From assembly GCF_037940415.1 (NCBI RefSeq), contig NZ_CP149798.1, positions 5,675,001 through 5,739,000 on the forward strand: a stretch of 64,000 nucleotides of DNA, given 5' to 3'. The notes beneath the pieces were generated by a model that searched no databases, was not told the DNA's origin, and worked only from the letters and a program-made list of their open reading frames with translations. This document shows positions 42,644 through 50,108 of this stretch, one piece after another. The DNA is from Streptomyces sp. f51. GTDB lineage: Bacteria > Actinomycetota > Actinomycetes > Streptomycetales > Streptomycetaceae. The position numbers and the translations under genes are program-made. Position 1 is the stretch's first letter; every line of letters starts with the position of its first letter.

Positions 42644-43402
42644 ATGCCCTACGACCCGTCAGCCTTTCCGCCCTTCGCCGTGACCGTGGACCTGGTCGTG
42701 CTGACCGTGCGCCGCCATGCCCTGTGCGCGTTGGCGGTACGGCGGGGCGAGCAGCCGTTCCAGGGGCGATGGGCACTGCCCGGCGGCTTCGTACGGACCG
42801 ACGAGGACCTGGCCCAGGCGGCGGCACGTGAGCTGGCCGAGGAGACGGGCCTGTGCGCGCACGACCCCTCGGTTCCCGCACAGGACAACGGCGCGCACCT
42901 CGAGCAGCTCGCGACCTACGGCGACCCCAAGCGCGACCCCCGGATGCGCGTGGTGAGCGTCGCGCATCTCGCCCTCGCCCCCGACCTGCCCGCTCCACGG
43001 GCGGGCGGCGACGCGAACAGCGCGCGCTGGGCACCCGTCGAGGAGCTCCTGCAACAGGGCGGGTACGGACGGGACGGGGAGCAGGCGGCACCCCTCGCCT
43101 TCGATCACGCGCAGATCCTCTCGGACGGCGTGGAGCGCGCCCGGTCCAAGATCGAGTACTCGTCGCTGGCGACCGCCTTCTGTCCGACCGAGTTCACCGT
43201 CGGCGAGCTGCGCCGTGTCTACGAGGCCGTGTGGGGTGTGGCACTCGACCCGCGCAACTTCCACCGCAAGGTGACCGGAACGCCGGGCTTCCTCGTGCCC
43301 ACGGGGGGCACGACCACGCGCCAGGGCGGCCGCCCCGCCCAGTTGTTCCGCGCGGGCGGCGCCACACTGCTGAACCCGCCGATGCTGCGTCCCGAGGTCT
43401 GA
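42644..43402 (+). CDS. NUDIX hydrolase with C-terminal winged-helix domain (NrtR-like)
   Basis: A 252-aa protein. The NUDIX box is complete: GGFVRTDEDLAQAAARELAE then ETGL (G-x5-E-x7-REUxEExGU pattern). The C-terminal part IEYSSLATAFCPTEFTVGEL plus RRVYEAVWGVALDPRNFHRK is the winged-helix domain of NrtR-type regulators, whose NUDIX domain senses ADP-ribose or related compounds. It may therefore be a transcription factor rather than, or as well as, a hydrolase. No NAD-biosynthesis gene adjoins it. A palindrome overlaps its own promoter. Confidence 0.85.
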   Translation: MPYDPSAFPPFAVTVDLVVLTVRRHALCALAVRRGEQPFQGRWALPGGFVRTDEDLAQAAARELAEETGLCAHDPSVPAQDNGAHLEQLATYGDPKRDPRMRVVSVAHLALAPDLPAPRAGGDANSARWAPVEELLQQGGYGRDGEQAAPLAFDHAQILSDGVERARSKIEYSSLATAFCPTEFTVGELRRVYEAVWGVALDPRNFHRKVTGTPGFLVPTGGTTTRQGGRPAQLFRAGGATLLNPPMLRPEV

Positions 43403-43512
43403 CGAAGGCGACGAACACGGGTTCGGCCCCCGGAGCGTTGGTGTGCTCGCCGGACCATCGAGGCCTGGCGGAGGCAAGCCGCATGGCGCCCGGAAAATCC
43501 GAAATGTCGCGC

Positions 43513-43518
43513 TATCTT
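43513..43518 (+). promoter_or_regulatory. -10-like TATCTT, leaderless geometry
   Basis: TATCTT ends seven bases before the GTG at 43526, and no ribosome site is present between them. Confidence 0.4.
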
Positions 43519-43525
43519 GCTTTGA

Positions 43526-45376
43526 GTGATCCAGGCCATCGGACTGACCAGCAACACCCGCAAGGCGCGTCCGCCCGCCGTCGACGACGTGTCCTTCGAG
43601 GCGCGCGCGGGCCACGTCACGGCGCTCGTCGGAGCCCCGGGCGCGGGCAAGACAACGGCGCTGCGGCTCATGCTCGAACTCCAACAGGGCCGCGGAATCA
43701 CCTACTTCCGGGGCAGGCCACTGCATCGGATCACCCATCCCTCGCGCGAGGTCGGCGTCCTCCTGGGCGAAGTGCCGGGCCATCCGGCACGCACGGTCCG
43801 CGGTCAGCTGCGCATGCTGTGCGCCGCCGTCGGCGTCCCCGTGCGCCGCGCTGACGACGTCCTCGAAGTGGTCGGGCTCGTCAGCCTCCGGGACGAGAGC
43901 CTGGGCACGCTGTCCCGTGGCATGGACCGCCGGCTCGGACTGGCCTGCGCGCTCCTGGCCGACCCTCACACCCTCGTGCTCGACGGACCCGCGGACGGCC
44001 TGTCCGTCAAGGAAGGCCGATGGCTGCACGGGATTCTGCGGGCACACGCGGCGCAAGGCGGCACGGTGCTGTTCACCACGGACGACGCCAAGGAGGCCGC
44101 GCGAACCGCCGACCGGGTCGTCACGCTGGAACAGGGGCGCCTCGTCGCCGACCAAGGTGCCGCGGAGTTCGCCCGGACCCGGCTCCGGCCGCGGGTGGCA
44201 GTCAGGAGTCCGCATGCCGCCAGACTCGGTTCTCTCCTGACCAAGGAGGCCCGTACCGCGCAGCGCTCGGTCGAAGTGGTGCGCGAGGAGGGCAACCGGC
44301 TCTCCGTGTACGGCAGTACCTGCGCCGACGTCGGCGAGACGGCCTTCCGGCACGGCATCCTCGTACACCAACTCGCCGACGAGACAGGGGACATGGGGCC
44401 GACACCGGCCAAGGCGTCGCCGGGGGAAGGTGAGCGGACCGCCGCCGAGCCGAGCCCCGAGGAGGTGCGCCCCGCCGCGGATCCGAGCCCTGCCACCGAT
44501 CCGAGCCCTGTCATCGATCCGACGCTCTTCGTCGAGCCGAGCCCGGTCGAGGCGTCGGCCGCGGACGATCCGCCCGTCCTCCCGCCGGCCATCGCCGTAC
44601 GGCAGGTACGGAGCCCGCTGCGCCCCCTGCGCTACGAACTGCGCAGGGCCGCCGGTGTCGGAACCGGCTACTTCACCGCGGCCGCCGTACTTGTCTCCTC
44701 GGTCCTCGTGTCCGTCCTCCTGGCCAGAATCGGTCACACACCCCAGACGCGCCTGCTGGCCGCGTGGCCCCGGGAACTCCCGCTGCCGCCCGCGGCGCTC
44801 GGTGCGGGCCTGCTGGGCGCCGTCGCCTTCGGTGAGGAGTTCCGCCACCCCGCCCTGGCCGCGGACCGCGGCACCGTCCCGCGCCGGCTGGGACTGCTGA
44901 CCGCCAAGCTGCTCCTCGCCTCGGTGACCGCGCTCACGCTGGCGTTCCTCACCGTGGGCTGCGACCTCGAAGTGCTCTACCTCGTCTACGGACGGGAGCT
45001 CACCGAAGTTCCCTCGGACTGGCTCTCGCTGAGCGCCAGTTGGTTCGGGCTGGTGGTGGGCTGCGCGTGGGCGGGCGTGCTGGCGGCCGGCATCTTCCGG
45101 TCCACCGCGGCGGGGCTCGCGGCGGTGCTCGCCGTGCCGGTCGTCGTCGTACCGCTCGTACAAAAGGTCTTGCAGGGGCCGTCTGTGCGGTCGGCGGCCG
45201 GATTCCCGGAGCGGCTTCGGGAACTGGTCCTCATGCAGTGGCCGTTCGGAGGGGAGCACTACCTGGCTGCCGCCGTGCGCGTGCTCGCCCAACCCGTGGG
45301 CGGGGCACTGCTGTTGTCGCTGGGCGCGCTGCTCTGCGCATATCTGCTCACGACCCTGCGGAGCCGGGTCAGATGA
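43526..45376 (+). CDS. ABC transporter protein, ATPase domain fused to membrane domain
   Basis: A 616-aa protein. The N-terminal ABC domain (about 1-230) has a good Walker A (VGAPGAGKTTALR) but a degenerate remainder: signature LSRGMDRRLG, Walker B LVLDGPADGL with Gly in place of the catalytic Glu, and FTTDDAKEAA where the switch His should be. A Pro/Ser/Asp-rich linker (about 290-355) joins it to six hydrophobic segments, for example TAAAVLVSSVLVSVLLARIG and AAGLAAVLAVPVVVVPLVQK, resembling an ABC-2 permease. It lies directly upstream of whiH. Substrate unknown; a regulatory rather than pumping role is possible. Confidence 0.8.
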   Translation: MIQAIGLTSNTRKARPPAVDDVSFEARAGHVTALVGAPGAGKTTALRLMLELQQGRGITYFRGRPLHRITHPSREVGVLLGEVPGHPARTVRGQLRMLCAAVGVPVRRADDVLEVVGLVSLRDESLGTLSRGMDRRLGLACALLADPHTLVLDGPADGLSVKEGRWLHGILRAHAAQGGTVLFTTDDAKEAARTADRVVTLEQGRLVADQGAAEFARTRLRPRVAVRSPHAARLGSLLTKEARTAQRSVEVVREEGNRLSVYGSTCADVGETAFRHGILVHQLADETGDMGPTPAKASPGEGERTAAEPSPEEVRPAADPSPATDPSPVIDPTLFVEPSPVEASAADDPPVLPPAIAVRQVRSPLRPLRYELRRAAGVGTGYFTAAAVLVSSVLVSVLLARIGHTPQTRLLAAWPRELPLPPAALGAGLLGAVAFGEEFRHPALAADRGTVPRRLGLLTAKLLLASVTALTLAFLTVGCDLEVLYLVYGRELTEVPSDWLSLSASWFGLVVGCAWAGVLAAGIFRSTAAGLAAVLAVPVVVVPLVQKVLQGPSVRSAAGFPERLRELVLMQWPFGGEHYLAAAVRVLAQPVGGALLLSLGALLCAYLLTTLRSRVR

Positions 45377-45438
45377 CGACCGTCCGCACCCTTCCGTTCC
45401 CCCTGTGCGCACAACTTCCCGGAGAACGCCCATTTCTT

Positions 45439-45476
45439 TCCGATAAGGCGTCAATTGCGACGGTGTGAGCGATCAC
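45439..45476 (+). promoter_or_regulatory. candidate whiH promoter and operator
   Basis: TCCGATAA (45439-45446) resembles the -10 of sigma-WhiG promoters (GCCGATAA), and whiH is known to depend on sigma-WhiG; the matching TAAA -35 is not present at the right distance. GTGAGCGATCAC (45465-45476), matching its reverse complement at 10 of 12 positions, lies just downstream of the predicted start, where an autorepressor would bind. Confidence 0.35.
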
Positions 45477-45538
45477 CCTTTCGTGTGCTTTTCACCAAAG
45501 ACCTCAAGGGAGTTGGAGTCGGAGCCGACAAAAGACCC

Positions 45539-46426
45539 GTGAGTACCCTTGCGCAGACCATGATGACCGCCGCCCGTTCCTCAGATTCCGGCCTGGCCGG
45601 ACCGGGCGAACTCGACCGTTACCCCTATGCCGACGCGTCCGGTGCCGACCGGGTGAGCCCCCCCGTCTGGGACAGCGCCGAACCCGAACTCGGCCGTGTC
45701 GGCCGCCGCGCCGCAGGCAGCCGCGGGCGCGGGCTGCACGGCCAACTCGTCCAGCAGCTCGGACAGATGATCGTCTCCGGAGATCTCGGTGCGGACCGTC
45801 CGCTCGTGCCCGAGGAGATCGGCCAGCGCTTCGAGGTCTCCCGGACCGTCGTCCGCGAGTCGCTCCGCGTTCTGGAGGCGAAGGGGCTGGTCAGTGCCCG
45901 CCCGAACGTCGGAACGCGCGTGCGTCCCGTCAGTGACTGGAACCTCCTCGACCCGGACATCATCGAATGGCGGGCCTTCGGGCCGCAGCGGGACGACCAG
46001 CGACGCGAGCTGAGCGAGCTCCGCTGGACCATCGAGCCGCTCGCGGCGCGCCTCGCGGCAGGGCACGGGCGCGAGGACATCCAGCAGCGCCTCGGCGACA
46101 TGGTCGAGATCATGGGCCACGCCATGTCGCAGGGCGACGCCCTCACGTTCTCGCGGGCCGACACCGAGTTCCACTCGCTGCTCATCCAGCTCGCGGGCAA
46201 CAGGATGCTGGAGCACCTCTCGGGGATCGTCTCCGCGGCCCTCCAGGTGTCCGGCGGCCCGGTCACCGGCTGTGACCGGCCGACCGAGGCCTCGCTGGGT
46301 CACCACGCCCGGATCGCCGAGGCGCTCGCGGCGGCCGACGGCGCGGCGGCCGAGTCGGCCATGCGGCAGCTCCTCACCGTCCACCCCGAGGTGGAGCGTG
46401 TCGTGCCCGCGCCGCGCGAGCACTGA
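45539..46426 (+). CDS. whiH: sporulation regulator WhiH (GntR/FadR family)
   Basis: A 295-aa regulator. The winged HTH is PLVPEEIGQRFEVSRTVVRE plus SLRVLEAKGLVSARPNVGTR, typical of GntR; the C-terminal FadR-type domain includes SRADTEFHSLLIQLAGNRML and HHARIAEALAAADG. The N-terminus (STLAQTMMTAARSSDSG, ELDRYPYADAS) matches my recollection of the Streptomyces WhiH leader, and hrdB follows as in S. coelicolor. WhiH is needed for aerial hyphae to septate into spores. The GTG at 45539 has only a weak ribosome site; Met8 (45560) is an alternative start. Confidence 0.9.
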   Translation: MSTLAQTMMTAARSSDSGLAGPGELDRYPYADASGADRVSPPVWDSAEPELGRVGRRAAGSRGRGLHGQLVQQLGQMIVSGDLGADRPLVPEEIGQRFEVSRTVVRESLRVLEAKGLVSARPNVGTRVRPVSDWNLLDPDIIEWRAFGPQRDDQRRELSELRWTIEPLAARLAAGHGREDIQQRLGDMVEIMGHAMSQGDALTFSRADTEFHSLLIQLAGNRMLEHLSGIVSAALQVSGGPVTGCDRPTEASLGHHARIAEALAAADGAAAESAMRQLLTVHPEVERVVPAPREH

Positions 46427-46497
46427 TCGCGCGCCGAGGGTGACGCTGTCCGGAGCGCGGGGGCGCCCGCGGCGGCGTCGCACCCGTGAACCGTCAC

Positions 46498-46546
46498 CCG
46501 TCGGGACCTCGCCGGATCCTTCGCGGATTCGGCGAGGTCCCGACGG
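46498..46546. terminator. long hairpin after whiH
   Basis: CCGTCGGGACCTCGCCG (46498-46514) pairs with CGGCGAGGTCCCGACGG (46530-46546), and five more pairs (one G-U) extend inward to a TTCGC loop, a 22-bp stem. It begins 71 bp after the whiH stop and should insulate hrdB. Confidence 0.88.
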
Positions 46547-46580
46547 TGTGACCGGGTGGCTGATCATGAACTAACCTGGC

Positions 46581-46718
46581 TTGACAGGATCTGTCATCTT
46601 TTGAGTGCTTACGCGGTGTGACTCGGGCCACGCAGATTGGGCGTAACGCTCGTCGGGGCAGCGCGATGACCTAAGAGGTGATAGCCGAGGAAGGAATACA
46701 GACGTCGTGTGTGGCGCT
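46581..46718 (+). promoter_or_regulatory. hrdB promoter region
   Basis: TTGACA at 46581-46586 is a good -35, but the best -10 at 17-bp spacing (AGTGCT, 46604-46609) is poor. The -35 lies in a perfect palindrome, TGACAG-GAT-CTGTCA (46582-46596). Farther down, GGAAT (46693-46697) with N18 to GCT (46716-46718) resembles a sigma-R promoter (GGAAT-N18-GTT) with one mismatch, as expected for the stress-inducible hrdB p2 known in S. coelicolor. The 408-bp gap contains no gene. Confidence 0.4.
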
Positions 46719-46834
46719 GTGCATCTTCCCGGTCCCCGCCCGCGCCGTCGGCCCATCCCCAGTCGGCGGTCGTCGGTTCCTGTCCGCAGTGGACGGGGCC
46801 GGAAGCCGTTTTTCAACGTTCCGAGAGGTTGTTC

Positions 46835-48370
46835 GTGTCGGCCAGCACATCCCGTACGCTCCCGCCGGAGATCGCCGAGTCCGTCTCTGTCATGGCGCTC
46901 ATCGAGCGGGGAAAGGCTGAGGGGCAGATCGCCGGCGATGACGTGCGTCGGGCCTTCGAAGCTGACCAGATTCCGGCCACTCAGTGGAAGAACGTACTGC
47001 GCAGCCTCAACCAGATCCTCGAGGAAGAGGGTGTGACGCTGATGGTCAGTGCCGCGGAGCCCAAGCGCACCCGAAAGAGCGTCGCAGCGAAGAGTCCGGT
47101 CAAGCGCACCGCCACGAAGACCGTGGCGGCCAAGACGGTGACCGCCAAGAAGGCCACCGCCACCGCGGCTCCGGCTGCCCTCGCCGACGATCCGTCCGAG
47201 GACGCCTCCGCAGGCAAGCCCGCCGCAGCCAAGAAGACGACGGCGAAGAAGGCCGTCGCCAAGAAGACGGTCGCCAAGAAGACGGCGGCCAAGAAGACGA
47301 GCGCCAAGAAGGACGACGCCGAGCTCGTCGACGACGAGGCGGTCGAGGAGACCCCCGGCAAGGCCGGTGCGGAGGAGCCCACCGAGGACGGCGCCCAGGG
47401 CTTCGTCCTGTCGGACGAGGACGAGGACGACGCGCCCGCTCAGCAGGTCGCCGCCGCCGGTGCCACCGCCGACCCGGTCAAGGACTACCTCAAGCAGATC
47501 GGCAAGGTCCCGCTGCTCAACGCCGAGCAGGAGGTCGAGCTCGCCAAGCGCATCGAGGCCGGTCTGTTCGCCGAGGACAAGCTGGCCAACGCCGACAAGC
47601 TCGCTCCGAAGCTCAAGCGTGAGCTCGAGATCATCGCCGAGGACGGCCGCCGCGCCAAGAACCACCTCCTGGAGGCCAACCTCCGTCTGGTGGTCTCCCT
47701 GGCCAAGCGCTACACCGGTCGCGGCATGCTGTTCCTGGACCTCATCCAGGAGGGCAACCTCGGTCTGATCCGCGCGGTCGAGAAGTTCGACTACACCAAG
47801 GGCTACAAGTTCTCCACGTACGCCACCTGGTGGATCCGTCAGGCGATCACCCGCGCCATGGCCGACCAGGCCCGCACCATCCGTATCCCGGTGCACATGG
47901 TCGAGGTCATCAACAAGCTCGCGCGCGTCCAGCGCCAGATGCTCCAGGACCTGGGCCGTGAGCCCACCCCGGAGGAGCTGGCCAAGGAGCTCGACATGAC
48001 CCCCGAGAAGGTCATCGAGGTCCAGAAGTACGGCCGTGAGCCCATCTCGCTGCACACCCCGCTGGGCGAGGACGGCGACAGCGAATTCGGTGACCTCATC
48101 GAGGACTCCGAGGCCGTCGTCCCGGCCGACGCGGTCAGCTTCACGCTCCTCCAGGAGCAGCTGCACTCGGTCCTCGACACCCTGTCCGAGCGCGAGGCGG
48201 GCGTCGTCTCGATGCGCTTCGGTCTCACCGACGGTCAGCCGAAGACCCTCGACGAGATCGGCAAGGTGTACGGCGTGACCCGCGAGCGGATCCGCCAGAT
48301 CGAGTCCAAGACCATGTCGAAGCTGCGTCACCCGTCGCGTTCCCAGGTGCTGCGCGACTACCTCGACTAG
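46835..48370 (+). CDS. hrdB: principal sigma factor HrdB
   Basis: A 511-aa group 1 sigma-70 factor. The N-terminal region 1.1-like part (ASTSRTLPPEIAESVSVMAL) is followed by a Lys/Ala-rich linker (AKKTTAKKAVAKKTVAKK) and an acidic stretch, as in Streptomyces HrdB. Region 1.2 is DPVKDYLKQIGKVPLLNAEQ, region 2 NLRLVVSLAKRYTGRGMLFL and GYKFSTYATWWIRQAITRAM, and region 4 GVTRERIRQIESKTMSKLRH. The GTG at 46835 lies six bases after GAGAGG and gives exactly the expected length. It ends in a strong hairpin. Confidence 0.98.
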   Translation: MSASTSRTLPPEIAESVSVMALIERGKAEGQIAGDDVRRAFEADQIPATQWKNVLRSLNQILEEEGVTLMVSAAEPKRTRKSVAAKSPVKRTATKTVAAKTVTAKKATATAAPAALADDPSEDASAGKPAAAKKTTAKKAVAKKTVAKKTAAKKTSAKKDDAELVDDEAVEETPGKAGAEEPTEDGAQGFVLSDEDEDDAPAQQVAAAGATADPVKDYLKQIGKVPLLNAEQEVELAKRIEAGLFAEDKLANADKLAPKLKRELEIIAEDGRRAKNHLLEANLRLVVSLAKRYTGRGMLFLDLIQEGNLGLIRAVEKFDYTKGYKFSTYATWWIRQAITRAMADQARTIRIPVHMVEVINKLARVQRQMLQDLGREPTPEELAKELDMTPEKVIEVQKYGREPISLHTPLGEDGDSEFGDLIEDSEAVVPADAVSFTLLQEQLHSVLDTLSEREAGVVSMRFGLTDGQPKTLDEIGKVYGVTRERIRQIESKTMSKLRHPSRSQVLRDYLD

Positions 48371-48385
48371 GCCTCGGCCGCATGT

Positions 48386-48427
48386 CGACGAGGGCCCGGT
48401 CTCCTTCGGGAGGCCGGGCCCTCGTCG
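48386..48427 (+). terminator. hrdB terminator
   Basis: A 19-bp stem from CGACGAGGGCCCGGTCTCC (48386-48404) and GGAGGCCGGGCCCTCGTCG (48409-48427), with one T-G pair and a TTCG tetraloop, 15 bp after the stop. Confidence 0.92.
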
Positions 48428-48502
48428 TGTGCGCGGAGTGCGTGCCGCCGCTCCCTGGATCACTCTGGGTGTTCCACGACCCTCCCAGTGTGAGGAGCGC
48501 GC

Positions 48503-49321
48503 ATGCGCCGTCCCTACGTCCCGGCCCTGGCCCTTGCGGCCACCACAGCGGTGATATCGCTGACGACCCCCGCTCTGGCGTCCTCTGACAGCGTTGTCAT
48601 CGGAAGTCGTCCGGTCCGGATCTCCGACAGTCCGTGGACGGTCGCGCTGTCCAGCCGTGACCGGTTCGGAGGTACCCGCGCGGGGCAGTTCTGCGGAGGA
48701 GTGGTCGTCGGCCGGACCACGGTCCTGACCGCGGCCCACTGCCTCGGCGAGGACGTGCTGGGGGCGCCGCAGCGTCAGCCGGGCGATCTGAAGGTCATCG
48801 CGGGGCGCGGGGATCTCATGTCCGAGGAGGGCAAGGAGATCCCGGTCAGCGACATCTGGGTCAATCCGCACTATGACAGCGAGACGAACGCCGGTGACTT
48901 CGGCGTACTGACGCTCGCCGAGCCGCTGCCGGCCTCCTCCGTGATCCGCATGGCCCCTTCAGGGGATCCGGCGTACGCGCCGGGGACCGCCGCCGCGGTC
49001 TACGGCTGGGGCGATCTGACGGGCGGCGGCGACTACGCGAGCAGTCTGCGGGCCGCCGACGTCCACGTGCTCCCCGACTCCTCCTGTGAGCGGGCCTATC
49101 CCGGCAACGAGTCCGGCACCTACGACGCCGGGTCCATGGTCTGCGCCGGGGAGGCTGCGGGGGGCCGTGACGCCTGTCAGGGGGACAGTGGCGGGCCGCT
49201 GGTCGCCCAGGGCCGCCTCATCGGCCTGGTGTCCTGGGGGAGCGGCTGTGGGCGTGCAGGGAGCCCTGGCGTCTACACGCGGGTCTCCGAGGCCGTACGG
49301 GCGCTGAACGCGAGGCGCTGA
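48503..49321 (+). CDS. secreted trypsin-like serine protease (S1 family)
   Basis: A 272-aa exported protease. The signal peptide is MRRPYVPALALAATTAVISL followed by TTPALASS (cleavage near ALA-S). The catalytic triad is His in TVLTAAHCLG, Asp in NAGDFGVLTLAEPL and Ser in CQGDSGGPLVAQGRLIGLVS; VVYGWGD-like and WGSGCGRAGSPGVYTRVSEA complete the chymotrypsin fold. The Asp six residues before the active Ser (GRDACQGDSGG) predicts trypsin specificity. GTGAGGAG lies before the ATG. The mature form starts near SDSVVIGSR with no long propeptide. Confidence 0.93.
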   Translation: MRRPYVPALALAATTAVISLTTPALASSDSVVIGSRPVRISDSPWTVALSSRDRFGGTRAGQFCGGVVVGRTTVLTAAHCLGEDVLGAPQRQPGDLKVIAGRGDLMSEEGKEIPVSDIWVNPHYDSETNAGDFGVLTLAEPLPASSVIRMAPSGDPAYAPGTAAAVYGWGDLTGGGDYASSLRAADVHVLPDSSCERAYPGNESGTYDAGSMVCAGEAAGGRDACQGDSGGPLVAQGRLIGLVSWGSGCGRAGSPGVYTRVSEAVRALNARR

Positions 49322-49353
49322 GAGCTGCCAGTGACGCGACGCGATACGAGTGC

Positions 49354-49389
49354 GGGCGGCCACTCCCTGCTTCCAGGGTGTGACCGCCC
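49354..49389. terminator. hairpin between convergent protease and DUF7455 genes
   Basis: GGGCGGCCACTCCCTG and CAGGGTGTGACCGCCC pair at 14 of 16 positions around a CTTC loop, about midway between the two converging genes. Confidence 0.75.
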
Positions 49390-49436
49390 ACTCACCGGCC
49401 TCTCAACCGGCACCCGCTCGTCGTTGATGCGAAGGC

Positions 49437-49667
49437 TCAGCGATCTTCGTCGTTGACGCTCTCGGGAACGGACGTCAGCCGCTCCGTCTCGTCCTGTATC
49501 TCAGCGGCGATCTTCTTGAGTTCCGGCTCGAACTTGCGACCGTGGTGGGCGCAGAAGAGCAGTTCTCCGCCGCTCAGGAGGACGACGCGCAGATATGCCT
49601 GGGCGCCGCAACGGTCGCAGCGGTCAGCGGCCGTCAGCGGGCTCGCGGGGGTCAGAACAGTAGTCAC
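49437..49667 (-). CDS. DUF7455 small zinc-ribbon-like protein
   Basis: A 76-aa protein with DRCDRCGAQAYLRVVLLSGG and LLFCAHHGRKFEPELKKIAA. The CxxC...CAHH arrangement suggests one zinc site. It matches the short DUF7455 proteins found next to parE in Streptomyces; function unknown. The GTG at 49667 is preceded by AGAGG. It is divergent from parE. Confidence 0.8.
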   Translation of the reverse strand: MTTVLTPASPLTAADRCDRCGAQAYLRVVLLSGGELLFCAHHGRKFEPELKKIAAEIQDETERLTSVPESVNDEDR

Positions 49668-50108
49668 GTCGCCTCTTCTCTAGCTCGACGAGCTGTCGTA
49701 CCAGGGTCAACATCCAACCAGGCCGAAAACGTTCCCGCTCGCGGCTTTTCCTCGAAATTTTCTTTCGAGCCGGCTGTCTGCTGCCGGTTGGCGGCGAATG
49801 AGCCGTATTGCGTGTCTTTGTGTCTGTACGGGTTCGCGCTGTCTGTCAGGTGTCGGTCCTCCCGGCTGGATTGCCGGTTGTTCATGAGGACGTGCCCGGA
49901 GCCTAAATGGTTCATGCCTCGAAGGGAACGTGATATGTACTTCACTCCATCGAGGGATCGAACACCCATGCGATCCTGGACTAGGGTGAGTTCATGCGAG
50001 GGTGGTGCTACAACGGCTCTACCAGGCCTCGGTACCCTCTGAGCGGCAACCGAAGCCGGGCCCTTACCCAAAAGGGTCTCCCATGAAATTCAGCGAGGAG
50101 CGAACCGC
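49668..50108 (+). promoter_or_regulatory. parE upstream region with possible 9-codon leader ORF
   Basis: A 441-bp gap that is A/T-richer than its surroundings. TAGGGT at 49982-49987 and TACCCT at 50033-50038 are candidate -10 elements. Near the end, AAAGGG precedes ATG at 50083, which opens a 9-codon frame encoding MKFSEERTA. Its TGA (50110-50112) overlaps the parE GTG (50109-50111), a GTGA-type coupling. The parE ribosome site (GAGGAG) lies inside this small frame. Confidence 0.4.

Noticed and set aside
49958..49973. LexA box upstream of parE (TCGAACACCCATGCGA)
   Set aside because: Only the left half fits; the right half ATGC differs from GTTC at two core positions.
49940..50040. tRNA on the minus strand (GGCCTGGTAGAGCC D-arm-like, TTCGATC T-loop-like)
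   Set aside because: The putative T-stem does not pair, the acceptor ends do not match, and the spacing is wrong.
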